From the NCBI RefSeq assembly GCF_020881035.1, contig NZ_JAJITC010000003.1, forward strand, positions 248,001-312,000: a stretch of 64,000 nucleotides of DNA. Direction: 5' to 3'. A program made the translations under genes and the position numbers. Within the stretch, counting starts at the first letter, position 1, and the number at the start of each line of letters is the position of its first letter. Positions 11,571 through 19,543 of this stretch are shown piece by piece. The notes below the pieces were generated by a model. That model saw only the letters and a list, made by a program, of their open reading frames with translations, had not been told where the DNA came from and ran no database searches. This DNA comes from Paraburkholderia translucens (lineage in GTDB: Bacteria; Pseudomonadota; Gammaproteobacteria; Burkholderiales; Burkholderiaceae).

Positions 11571-14500
11571 TCAGCAGAAATCTCGACTCACTGTCTGCAA
11601 GCCGCCCAGCAGATGAGACATGTCGACGAGGCGCTGCGCCACGAGGTGCCGTACTTCCCCCTGACACTGCCATGTGCCGTACACGGCGAGCAGCGCCGCG
11701 CCCAACGCCTCCTTGCGCTGCTTTTCGAGCAGGCTCGGCCAGATGATCACGTTGACGTTGCCGGTCTCGTCTTCGAGCGTGACGAACACGACGCCCTTGG
11801 CCGTGCCGGGACGCTGGCGGACCGTCACCAGTCCACAGCCGCGCGCGAGGCGGCCGTCGCGATAGGTCCGCAGCGTCGAGGCCGGCATCAGCCGGTGCGC
11901 GAGCAACTGCGGCCTGAGCAGTTCCAGCGGATGGCGGTTCAGCGTCAGGCCGAGCGAGCGATAGTCCGCCACGATGTCGTTCGCTTCGCTCGGCGCGCCC
12001 AGCTCCGGTGTTTCGTCCGGAGTCGCCGCGGCCGCGAGCAGATCCTTGTCCGGCACCGCGGCGACCGATTGCCACAGCGCTTCGCGGCGGTTTCCCGCGA
12101 GCGATGCCAGCGCATTCGCCTGCGCGAGCGCATGCAGGTCCTTGCGGTCGAGCTGCGCGCGGCGCGCGAGATCGTTGACGCTCGCGAACGCCCGCACCGC
12201 GCGCGCGTTCTCGATCCGCTCGGCGGCGCCGTCCTTCATGCCGCGCACGAGCGAAAGACCGAGCCGCACGGCGGGACGCGCCGCGCCCGCATGGGCTTCG
12301 AGCGATGAATCCCAGCCGCTCACCGTCACATCGACCGGCAATACCTTGACGCCATGCCGCTGCGCATCCTGAACCAGTTGCGACGGCGAATAGAAGCCCA
12401 TCGGCTGGCTGTTCAGCATCGCGGCGAGAAAGGCCTCGGGCTCGTGACACTTGAGCCAGCTGCTCGCATAGACGAGCAACGCGAAACTGGCCGCGTGACT
12501 TTCGGGGAAGCCATATTCGCCGAAGCCCTTGATCTGCTCGAAGATCGCCTCCGCGAAGGCCTGGTCGTAGCCGCGCGCCTGCATGCCGAGCACGATGCGG
12601 TCGTAGTATTTTTCGAGGCCGCCCTTGCGTTTCCAGGCGGCCATCGCGCGCCGCAACTGGTCGGCTTCGCCCGCGGTGAAGCCGGCCGCGAGAATCGCCA
12701 CCTGCATCACCTGCTCCTGGAAGATCGGCACGCCGAGCGTGCGGCCCAGCGCGGTCTTCAAGTCCTCGCTCGGATAGGTCTCGGGCTCGAAGCCCTGGCG
12801 GCGCTGCAGATACGGATGCACGGCGCCGCCCTGAATCGGACCCGGCCGCACGATCGCGACTTCGATGACGAGGTCGTAGAACTTGCGCGGCCGCATGCGC
12901 GGCAGCATGCTCATCTGCGCGCGCGATTCGATCTGGAACACGCCGACTGTATCGGCGGCCGAAATCATCGCGTAGGTCGCCTCGTCCTCGGCGGGGATGT
13001 CCTGCATCTCGAAGCGTTCGCCGCGCTGCTCCGAAACGAGGTCGAGCGTGCGCCGGATCGCCGACAGCATGCCGAGCGCGAGCACGTCGACCTTCAGTAA
13101 GCCTAATGATTCGAGATCGTCCTTGTCCCACTCGATCACCGATCGGTCCGCCATCGCCGCGTTTTCCACCGGCACGAGCCGTGTGAGCTTGCCGCGGCTG
13201 ATCACGAAGCCGCCCGAATGCTGCGACAGGTGGCGCGGAAAATTCAGCAGTTGCGAGGCGAGCTTCGCCCATGCCTGAATCAGGGGCTTGTCCGGATCGA
13301 GGCCGGATTCCGCGAAGCGCGCGAGCAGACCCTCGCTGGTATCGAACCAGTGATGCGACTTCGCGACCGCATCGACGATCTGCGGATCGACGCCGAGCGC
13401 CTTGCCGGTTTCACGCAGTGCTCCGCGCGGACGATAGGTCGACACCGCCGCCGCGATCGCCGCCCGGTCGCGGCCGTACTTGCGGTAGATGTACTGGATC
13501 ACTTCTTCGCGCCGCTGGTGCTCGAAGTCGACGTCGATATCGGGCGGCTCGCCGCGCTCCTTGCTGATGAAGCGCTCGAACAGCATGTTGCCGCGCGCGG
13601 GGTCCACTTCGGTCACGCCGAGGCAATAGCAGACCGCCGAGTTCGCCGCCGATCCGCGCCCCTGACACAGAATGTGCTGGCTGCGCGCGAAGCGGACGAC
13701 GTCATAAACCGTCAGGAAATACGGCTCGTACTGCAGGTCCGCGATCAGTTCGAGTTCGTGCTCGATCTGCTGCTGCACCTGATGCGGAATCCCCGCCGGA
13801 AAACGCCGCTGCGCGCCGATGTAGGTTTCCTGGCGAAGATACGAGGCCGGCGTGTGGCCGGGCGGCACCAGCTCGTCCGGATACTCGTAGCGCAACTCGT
13901 CGAGCGAAAACGTGCAGCGGCTCATGATGTCGAGCGTCGCGGCCAGCGCGTCTTGCGGGTACAGGTTGGCGAGCCGCAACCGCGAGCGCAGATGCTGCTC
14001 GGCGTTCGGCGCGAGCTCATAGCCGCACTCATGGACCGGTTTGCCGACCCGGATCGCGGTCATCGTGTCCTGCAGCGGCTTGCGCGAGCGCACGTGCATC
14101 ACGACTTCGCCGAGCGCGACCACCGGCACGTCACGGCTCCTCGCGACGAACTCGACCGCGCCGCGATGCAGGTCGTCCATCGCGCGTTGATGGAGCACGA
14201 GGCCGACCCATGCGCGGCCGGTAAACGTGTCGTCGAGCCATTCGACCTGCGCGTCGAGCGCGTCTTCGCTGGCCGGGAAATCCGGTACGAGAATCGCGAT
14301 GCAGTCGGGCATGCCGAGCAGGTGGCGATACGCCTTTTCCGGCCGCGACAGATCCTGCGGCGTGAGCCGGTATTCGCCCTTGGGCGCGCGCATGCGCGCC
14401 AGCGTGATGAGCTCGGACAGATTGCCGTAGCCGTTGCGGTTGCGGGCGAGCAGGATCAGGCCGAACGCCGGCGAACCATCGGCATTGACGAGCCGGAAAT

Positions 14501-14720
14501 ACGCGCCGACGATGAACGGCAGCTTCGCTTCCTTCGCCGCGACATGCGCGCGCACGACACCCGCGAGCGAGCACTCGTCAGTGATCGCGAGCGCGGAGTA
14601 GCCGAGTTGCGCGGCACGCCCGGCCAGTTCCTCGGCGTGCGAGGCGCCCCGCAGAAACGTGAAGTTGGAAAAGCAGAACAGTTCGGCGTACGCCGGCAGC
14701 ATCGTGAAGGGGGTGTCCAT
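11571..14720 (-). CDS. dnaE2: error-prone DNA polymerase III alpha subunit DnaE2 (ImuC)
   Basis: A 1049-residue C-family polymerase, the catalytic part of the damage-inducible mutasome. An N-terminal PHP domain begins with YAELFCFSNFTFLRGASH. The palm has CQGRGSAANS (352-361) and the Asp-rich catalytic motif PDIDVDFE (393-400). A C-terminal OB domain includes GNVNVIIWPSLLEKQR. The length is that of DnaE2 rather than the replicative DnaE (about 1160). It starts 19 bases after imuB and is followed by the SRAP gene. An internal ATG at codon 7 is an alternative start. Expression should follow the LexA box upstream of imuA. Confidence 0.95.
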   Translation of the reverse strand: MDTPFTMLPAYAELFCFSNFTFLRGASHAEELAGRAAQLGYSALAITDECSLAGVVRAHVAAKEAKLPFIVGAYFRLVNADGSPAFGLILLARNRNGYGNLSELITLARMRAPKGEYRLTPQDLSRPEKAYRHLLGMPDCIAILVPDFPASEDALDAQVEWLDDTFTGRAWVGLVLHQRAMDDLHRGAVEFVARSRDVPVVALGEVVMHVRSRKPLQDTMTAIRVGKPVHECGYELAPNAEQHLRSRLRLANLYPQDALAATLDIMSRCTFSLDELRYEYPDELVPPGHTPASYLRQETYIGAQRRFPAGIPHQVQQQIEHELELIADLQYEPYFLTVYDVVRFARSQHILCQGRGSAANSAVCYCLGVTEVDPARGNMLFERFISKERGEPPDIDVDFEHQRREEVIQYIYRKYGRDRAAIAAAVSTYRPRGALRETGKALGVDPQIVDAVAKSHHWFDTSEGLLARFAESGLDPDKPLIQAWAKLASQLLNFPRHLSQHSGGFVISRGKLTRLVPVENAAMADRSVIEWDKDDLESLGLLKVDVLALGMLSAIRRTLDLVSEQRGERFEMQDIPAEDEATYAMISAADTVGVFQIESRAQMSMLPRMRPRKFYDLVIEVAIVRPGPIQGGAVHPYLQRRQGFEPETYPSEDLKTALGRTLGVPIFQEQVMQVAILAAGFTAGEADQLRRAMAAWKRKGGLEKYYDRIVLGMQARGYDQAFAEAIFEQIKGFGEYGFPESHAASFALLVYASSWLKCHEPEAFLAAMLNSQPMGFYSPSQLVQDAQRHGVKVLPVDVTVSGWDSSLEAHAGAARPAVRLGLSLVRGMKDGAAERIENARAVRAFASVNDLARRAQLDRKDLHALAQANALASLAGNRREALWQSVAAVPDKDLLAAAATPDETPELGAPSEANDIVADYRSLGLTLNRHPLELLRPQLLAHRLMPASTLRTYRDGRLARGCGLVTVRQRPGTAKGVVFVTLEDETGNVNVIIWPSLLEKQRKEALGAALLAVYGTWQCQGEVRHLVAQRLVDMSHLLGGLQTVSRDFC

Positions 14721-14739
14721 GGCCGTTCATCCGCGTCTA

Positions 14740-16209
14740 TCAGCCGAACAGGCCATGAAGGAACCAGCGTTGCTCTTCTTCCGCGTCGCGGCTGCTCACG
14801 CGTTCGCGATAGATCCAGTAGCAGCTCTGGTCGTCGGCCTGCGCGACGAAGTAGTCGCGCGTGACGAGCTCGCCGTCGAACCAGCCGCTCTCGATGCGCT
14901 CGCCCGGCGACACCATCCGTAAAGGCGATCCATAGAACGGGCGGTGCTGGCGCATCAGCAGACGCACGGGCGTGTCGAGCATCCAGGTCGGGCGGGGCAG
15001 ATTCTGCGGCAGCGCATTGGGCTTGACCGGCTGCGACACCGGCAGCCAGCGGTTCGCGATCTCCGGGCGATGATCGGCGCTCGGCGCGGGCTTCAGCACG
15101 TTCTCTTCGCCGAGCCGCGCGACCAGCAGTTCGAGCAGGCGCTCGTGATCCTCCTTCGAGCCGCCCGGTTCGGGAAAGAGCGTGTCGGACGCGGGCGCGG
15201 CCGGCTCGACGTTCGATGCATCGAGCCGCAACGCAATCACGGGCGCGGCGAGCTCGATACGATGCAGCCGCTCCTTCAGCAGGCGCATCAGATGTTCTTC
15301 GCGCCAGGTGGGCTCGCCGAGTGCGATGTCGATGGTGGTCGGCTCGATCGCATTGCGGCCGCGCTCGTGTTCGAGCGACAGGCGAATGCCGGAGACCGCG
15401 AGCTGTTTCGCGCACAGCCAGCCGCACAGTTGCACGACGAGCCGCTGCGCGCCGAACACCGCGCCATCCGCGTGTTCGAGCCGGTCCGGCATCTCGATGC
15501 GAGCGCTGAACGTGGGCGGCAACTCGAGCCAGTCGAACAGTTCGGGCGCGGTGCCGAACGCGCGGTCGAGCGAATCGAGCAGATGTTCGCCGCAGCGGCG
15601 CTGCAAGCCGGCGCGGGGCAGGCGGCGCAGATCGGCGATGCGCTCGCAGCCGAGGCCCGTGAACCAGTCGGCGAACGGGCGGACTTCGGGCACGGCGAGC
15701 ATCGGCAGAACCGACAGGCGCCGTTCGAGCGACGCGAGCTTCAGCACGCGCCGGTTGCCATACTGCGCGAGCAGCCATGCGCCCTGGCCGGTCGGCGCGG
15801 CACTGATGCGCGCGGTGAAGCCGAGCGCAGCCAGCACCGCCTTCGCGTCGCGGCACAGCGCGAGCAGGCCGCCGAAGAGCCGCAGACTCGCGCCGATCTC
15901 GACCGCGACCGTCGCTTCGTCGAGCAACGCGACTTCGGGCGAGAAGCGCATCAGCGCGATGCCCACCTCGCGATGGGCCGCCGCCTCGCGGCCGCCATCG
16001 CGCTCGAACATCTCCGTTTCCGGCGACAGCGTCAGCACGCCCCCGCGCTTCATGCCGGGACGCACGCCCGCCGAGCGCGCGGCGGCGTCGGCCATGATCA
16101 CCCTGTCTTTCTCCAGCACCGCGCAGCCATGCGCGGGCTCAGGCGACCACTTCGGCCTGAAGACCTCGAGCGGCAACTTTGGCAGATGAACGGCGAGAAA
16201 GACGCGCAT
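14740..16209 (-). CDS. imuB: ImuB, inactive Y-family polymerase of the mutasome
   Basis: A 489-residue Y-family polymerase-like protein that acts as the hub between the beta clamp, DnaE2 and ImuA. The N-terminus (MRVFLAVHLPKLPLEVFRP) and the following ADAAARSAGVRPGM are Y-family-like, but the catalytic Asp of the usual FDxNCFY motif is absent, as is known for ImuB, so it should not itself synthesise DNA. The start lies inside the imuA coding region (71-base overlap), showing tight translational coupling. It is 19 bases from dnaE2. The C-terminal third is the usual poorly conserved, partner-binding part. Confidence 0.93.
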   Translation of the reverse strand: MRVFLAVHLPKLPLEVFRPKWSPEPAHGCAVLEKDRVIMADAAARSAGVRPGMKRGGVLTLSPETEMFERDGGREAAAHREVGIALMRFSPEVALLDEATVAVEIGASLRLFGGLLALCRDAKAVLAALGFTARISAAPTGQGAWLLAQYGNRRVLKLASLERRLSVLPMLAVPEVRPFADWFTGLGCERIADLRRLPRAGLQRRCGEHLLDSLDRAFGTAPELFDWLELPPTFSARIEMPDRLEHADGAVFGAQRLVVQLCGWLCAKQLAVSGIRLSLEHERGRNAIEPTTIDIALGEPTWREEHLMRLLKERLHRIELAAPVIALRLDASNVEPAAPASDTLFPEPGGSKEDHERLLELLVARLGEENVLKPAPSADHRPEIANRWLPVSQPVKPNALPQNLPRPTWMLDTPVRLLMRQHRPFYGSPLRMVSPGERIESGWFDGELVTRDYFVAQADDQSCYWIYRERVSSRDAEEEQRWFLHGLFG

Positions 16210-16846
16210 GTCGGGAAAGCAGAACGGGAGTGGGTTGAAGGGGAATCGACAGGGGCTCTGCGCGAGCGGGCCCTCGTCGTTTCACGATGTCGATGGTGAG
16301 ACCCTCGGCCGATGGCCTGAGCGCGAGCCGCAGCAGCGCGGGCGAGGCGTCCTGCGCGGTGGCGAGCGGCCGCACCATGATGAAGAGCGTCTCCGACGAC
16401 TGCGCCGCCAGATGCAGACGGCGCAGCGACGACGCTTGCGCGTACTGCGCCCAGAAGATCAGCGCGCCGCAACTGCCGGCGCGCAGGATCTGTTCGGCGG
16501 CCCACAGCGCGTCGGCGGTTTTCGGCGCATTGATGCGCAGCACCTGCTGCAGCGACAGGCCGATGTAGTTGAGCCCGAGGCCGTCCGGCGTGTGCGGCGG
16601 CTGCACGAAGGCGATTGGACGCTCGCCGACGGCGCTGAGCGCCGGCCGCAATAGCCGCAGCTCGCCGACGCCGGCCTGCTGCACGAGCAGATCGACCAGC
16701 GCGCCGAGCGGCCAGCCGCCGCCGGGCAATTCCGCCGACAGGGCCGGATAGCCGGTATCGACGCTGCGGCCGCGCCCGGCGCCAAGCTGGGACGCCCGCC
16801 ACAGGGACGGGTGAATGGCTTCCGGAGCGGGCAGGGCGGCTGTCAT
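16139..16846 (-). CDS. imuA: ImuA, RecA/SulA-like mutasome protein
   Basis: A 235-residue protein of the SOS imuA-imuB-dnaE2 cassette, needed for induced mutagenesis; its structure is RecA-like. It carries IHPSLWRASQLG near the N-terminus and then ALSAELPGGGWPLGALVDLL, typical of proteobacterial ImuA. The family shares the RecA fold but lacks a clean Walker A motif, and none is seen here. It is the first gene of the operon. Its ATG is only 12 bases from a near-perfect LexA box (16859-16874), so the box probably overlaps the transcription start. The 3' end overlaps imuB by 71 bases in another frame. Confidence 0.93.
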   Translation of the reverse strand: MTAALPAPEAIHPSLWRASQLGAGRGRSVDTGYPALSAELPGGGWPLGALVDLLVQQAGVGELRLLRPALSAVGERPIAFVQPPHTPDGLGLNYIGLSLQQVLRINAPKTADALWAAEQILRAGSCGALIFWAQYAQASSLRRLHLAAQSSETLFIMVRPLATAQDASPALLRLALRPSAEGLTIDIVKRRGPARAEPLSIPLQPTPVLLSRHARLSRRSSAKVAARGLQAEVVA

Positions 16847-16858
16847 TTGCGAAAATAC

Positions 16859-16874
16859 CTGTATGGATATACAG
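16859..16874 (-). promoter_or_regulatory. LexA (SOS) box upstream of imuA
   Basis: CTGTATGGATATACAG matches the proteobacterial SOS box CTG-N10-CAG with an AT-rich centre, and the flanking bases extend the match toward TACTGTATATATATACAGTA. It lies 12 bases upstream of the imuA ATG and 55 bases upstream of the divergent small gene at 16930. Repression of imuA, imuB, dnaE2 and probably the SRAP gene by LexA is the natural reading. The divergent gene may also respond. Binding is inferred, not shown. Confidence 0.9.
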
Positions 16875-16929
16875 TATCCTACATGTTTTTTATGAGATAG
16901 CGAACAGGCACTTTTTGGGGAGCGGGTTC

Positions 16930-17214
16930 ATGGACATGCGAGTGCGCAAGCCGGCCGGGCACCCGATGCCGGAGATCGCGGCGTTCGTGGCCGAACTGAA
17001 AGCGGTGTTCGGCGAAGCCGGCATCGGCGAAGCGATTCGCCGCGGCAAGGCGGGCGAGCCGACCTTTCATGCGCGGGAAAACGGGCGCTCGGCGGGTACG
17101 GCGGCGCCGGTTGCAGCGAACGTCTGGCGCGTCGATCGCGCGGTGCGCGACCGTCACTACTGCGAAGGTTGCGACGGCTCGTGCGTGGGCAGCGGAAAGT
17201 CGTGCCGTCCATAA
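16930..17214 (+). CDS. small Cys-rich-tailed protein of unknown function, divergent from imuA
   Basis: A 94-residue protein. ATG 16930 is chosen because GGGGAGCGGG precedes it; the open frame upstream begins only with a TTG. The N-terminal half is predicted helical (MPEIAAFVAELKAVFGEAG) followed by a basic segment containing ARENGR. The C-terminus has a compact cluster CEGCDGSCVGSGKSC that could bind metal. I do not recognise a named family, though similar short proteins occur in Burkholderiaceae. It shares its upstream region, including the LexA box, with imuA, so SOS induction is possible. Nothing else indicates a function. Confidence 0.7.
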   Translation: MDMRVRKPAGHPMPEIAAFVAELKAVFGEAGIGEAIRRGKAGEPTFHARENGRSAGTAAPVAANVWRVDRAVRDRHYCEGCDGSCVGSGKSCRP

Positions 17215-17244
17215 TGGCAGCGGCCCTCAACCACGGAGAACCCC

Positions 17245-17652
17245 ATGCTGCGCACCTACCTCGGAAGTTGCCATTGCCAACTCGTGAAGTTCGAAGCCCG
17301 CATCGATCTCGACGAGGGCACGTCGAAATGCAATTGCAGTTACTGCAGCAGGCTGCGCTTCTGGCACGTGCAGGTGCGCCGGGAGGACTTCCGTCTGCTC
17401 TGCGATGAAGCCGCGCTGAGCGCATATCAGGGTAACAATCCGGTCGCGCATCACCCGTTCTGCAAACGCTGCGGAGTCCACGCATTCGACCGCATCGACA
17501 TGCCAAACGGCACAGGGTATCCGTATATCAACGTGAACATCATGTGCCTCGATGAACTCGATCTCGACGCAGCGCTGAATGCGCCGGTGACCTATCGGAA
17601 TGGCCTGCACAACGACTGGGGCAATCCGCCTGCGCAAACAAGGCATCTCTGA
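17245..17652 (+). CDS. GFA/CENP-V-type zinc protein
   Basis: A 135-residue protein with the glutathione-dependent formaldehyde-activating (GFA)/CENP-V fold. The zinc-binding cysteine sets are all visible: GSCHC near residue 8, CNCSYC near 30, and PFCKRCGVHAF near 72. Members are annotated as formaldehyde-activating, but most have no proven activity. GGAGAACCCC precedes the ATG. It is convergent with the HiPIP gene. Its position near an alcohol dehydrogenase module is suggestive, since formaldehyde could be a product, but it is on the other strand and not co-transcribed. Confidence 0.85.
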   Translation: MLRTYLGSCHCQLVKFEARIDLDEGTSKCNCSYCSRLRFWHVQVRREDFRLLCDEAALSAYQGNNPVAHHPFCKRCGVHAFDRIDMPNGTGYPYINVNIMCLDELDLDAALNAPVTYRNGLHNDWGNPPAQTRHL

Positions 17653-17752
17653 TCGCGCTGACAAGGGCGCTCATCGCGCCTGGTTCAGGAGCCCCGCAGT
17701 GCCAAAGGCCGTCTCTACCCGATGGTTCCGCACGGCCTCGGCGTCCCGGCGC

Positions 17753-18067
17753 TCAAGCTCGCGGAGCATAGACCTTGCACCAGCCGTCAGCCGAAACGGA
17801 CTTGCCCGGGAACATCGGGCATGCTCCGGCCGTGTCACCCGGCGCGCCGGTGTAGAAGCGACAATTCGCGCAGTTCTGGCCCGCGTGGTACTTGGGAAAC
17901 TTCGCCGCATCGACGCTGCTCGCCTTCGCACGATAGCCGAGCAAGCTGGCCGTGGCGTCGTTTTCATCGACGAGCGGCGGCGCGGCGAACGCGACGTCGG
18001 CGCTCGCGAGTGCGGCACACAGGCCAGCGGCCTGGAGAATGAAGTGTCTGCGAGTGTGAGAGACCAT
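17753..18067 (-). CDS. high-potential iron-sulfur protein (HiPIP)
   Basis: A 104-residue periplasmic electron carrier with one [4Fe-4S] cluster. The chosen ATG begins a twin-arginine-like signal (SHTRRHFILQAAGLCAAL, cleavage near AFA-AP), as expected for a cofactor-loaded export substrate. The four cluster cysteines are CANCRFY, GACPMF and GWCKVYA in HiPIP order and spacing. The frame is open for 31 more codons upstream, but that region lacks a signal. It is the last gene after the dehydrogenase and the cytochrome fusion on the same strand, so it may accept electrons from them. Partner specificity is an inference. Confidence 0.88.
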   Translation of the reverse strand: MVSHTRRHFILQAAGLCAALASADVAFAAPPLVDENDATASLLGYRAKASSVDAAKFPKYHAGQNCANCRFYTGAPGDTAGACPMFPGKSVSADGWCKVYAPRA

Positions 18068-18098
18068 GATGATGCCCTGAGAAAAGAGAAGGGGTGCC

Positions 18099-18126
18099 CA
18101 CGCCGCGTTTTCCATGAAGCGGCGTG
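18099..18126 (-). other. intergenic hairpin between cytochrome fusion and HiPIP genes
   Basis: The inverted repeat CACGCCGC / GCGGCGTG (8 bp stem, 12-base loop) sits between the SBP-cytochrome gene and the HiPIP gene. There is no T-run, so it is more likely an mRNA-processing or stability element than a terminator. It could set relative expression of the two genes. Confidence 0.4.
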
Positions 18127-18164
18127 GCGATGCGAAGCAGTGCAAAGGAATCTGAAGCAATGCT

Positions 18165-19436
18165 CTAATGGCGCGGTCCGGCGTTCAGCGGCGTCTTCGA
18201 CGATTGCGCCGTCTGCGCGGTCAGCTTCGCGCTGCCGGTGTCGTAGCCATTCGTGTAGAGCAGGAAGGCCATCAGGTCGGCGTACTCCTCGTCGCTCATC
18301 TTGCCGGGACGATCGGCGGGCATGTTGGTCGACATGTACTGATAGATGCCGCCGATCGTCAGATGCGAGTTCGACGCCGGCGCGAATGCCGGGCCGCTCA
18401 ACGATGGCGCGGTGTTGCCTTCGAGCTTCTCGCCGTGGCATTTCGCGCAAGAATCGGCATACAGATGTTCGCCGTGCGCGACCTGATCGTGATCGAACGA
18501 AGGCGCGTCAGCGCTCGCCGCGACCTTGATGAAGCCGCCCGCGGCCGGCATGCCGCTCACGCGCCATGCGTCCGTGCGCGGCACCGCGAGCATCGGGCCA
18601 TCGAGATAGCGCGCGAGTCCCGCATGCGTAGTGTCCGGCGTGGCCGAGCCGGTCGCGTGGCTGGTCGGCAGCGCCCAGTCGCGGGTCAGCCCGGCGAGCC
18701 GGCCATCGTTGCGCAGGCGCGTGAGCGCCTTGTCGATGCGCTGTTGCAGCAACTGCGTGCCGGCCCCGGACGCGAACACGAGATTCCAGTCGGCATAGGG
18801 CGAATCGGCGACGGCAACGTCGAACTGCTGCTGTGGATGAGCATGCCGGTACGCCACCACGGCCGGGTACCAGACGATCGCCCGTTGGGCGCGTCCCTTC
18901 GCGAGTGCGTCGACGGTCAGATCCGAGGTGATTTCCAGATCGAACCGGGCGTTCTTCTGCTGGACCGCGATCAGCTGCGACGGGCTCGACCACGTGGCGG
19001 CGATGGTGATTTTGCCGTCCGGCGCCGTGACGCTGGTGCTGGTTGCACGGGCGCCGCGCAGCGTGACGCTCACATAGCCCGAGTGCAGATAGCTCTCGGA
19101 AAAGAGCAGGTGCGAATCGGAGCCGTCGGCGACGCTCGAACGCGGAAAGCCCGCGATCACATCGCAGTTGCGCTGCAGCGATTTCGCGAGTTCGTGAGCG
19201 GAGATGCCGTCGTCGCCGCCGTCGTCGTCGATGCCGCGCGAGGCGAACCTCGCGGTGATGCCCGCCGCGCTCAACACGGCGCGTGCCACGGCCTTGTCGA
19301 GCCCGGCCGAGGGACTGCCGGGCATGGTGCAGACACGCACGCCGGAGGACGCTTGCGCCGCAGACTTTGCGGCAACATGAGCGGCGCTGGCCGCGAGCGC
19401 GCTCGCGAGAGCAACGTGAATGAGTCGATGGTTCAT
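18165..19436 (-). CDS. periplasmic substrate-binding-like domain fused to cytochrome c
   Basis: A 423-residue exported protein. The ATG at 19436 opens a clear signal peptide (MNHRLIHVALASALAASAAH); earlier in-frame starts would run into unrelated sequence. Residues about 30-260 look like an extracellular solute-binding (MxaJ/XoxJ-type) domain: VRVCTMPGSPSAGLD, then NCDVIAGFP, and a final RNDGRLAGLTRDW. Residues about 315-395 form a class I cytochrome c with heme site CAKCH (330-334) and a likely Met ligand in TNMPADRPG (Met372). In methylotrophs XoxJ and the cytochrome XoxG are normally separate proteins next to XoxF; here they appear as one chain. It lies 107 bases after the PQQ dehydrogenase gene, same strand. 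Confidence 0.85.
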   Translation of the reverse strand: MNHRLIHVALASALAASAAHVAAKSAAQASSGVRVCTMPGSPSAGLDKAVARAVLSAAGITARFASRGIDDDGGDDGISAHELAKSLQRNCDVIAGFPRSSVADGSDSHLLFSESYLHSGYVSVTLRGARATSTSVTAPDGKITIAATWSSPSQLIAVQQKNARFDLEITSDLTVDALAKGRAQRAIVWYPAVVAYRHAHPQQQFDVAVADSPYADWNLVFASGAGTQLLQQRIDKALTRLRNDGRLAGLTRDWALPTSHATGSATPDTTHAGLARYLDGPMLAVPRTDAWRVSGMPAAGGFIKVAASADAPSFDHDQVAHGEHLYADSCAKCHGEKLEGNTAPSLSGPAFAPASNSHLTIGGIYQYMSTNMPADRPGKMSDEEYADLMAFLLYTNGYDTGSAKLTAQTAQSSKTPLNAGPRH

Positions 19437-19468
19437 GATCGTGCGTTCCTGTGATAGCGGGAACCCCG

Positions 19469-19493
19469 CGCCCGCACGGGCCGCGTGCGGGCG
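19469..19493 (-). other. GC-rich hairpin between PQQ dehydrogenase and cytochrome fusion
   Basis: CGCCCGCACG / CGTGCGGGCG makes a 10 bp perfect stem with a 5-base loop in the 107-base gap. No poly-T follows on the minus strand. It may attenuate or stabilise the mRNA between a highly expressed dehydrogenase gene and its partner. Confidence 0.45.
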
Positions 19494-19543
19494 GACGGAG
19501 ATGCGATGGCGCGAGCGGATGCGAAAGACGATGGCGCGGGGGC

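Noticed and set aside
16139..16209. Possible frameshift between imuA and imuB
   Set aside because: Both proteins are full length for their families; the 71-base overlap is coupling, not a break.
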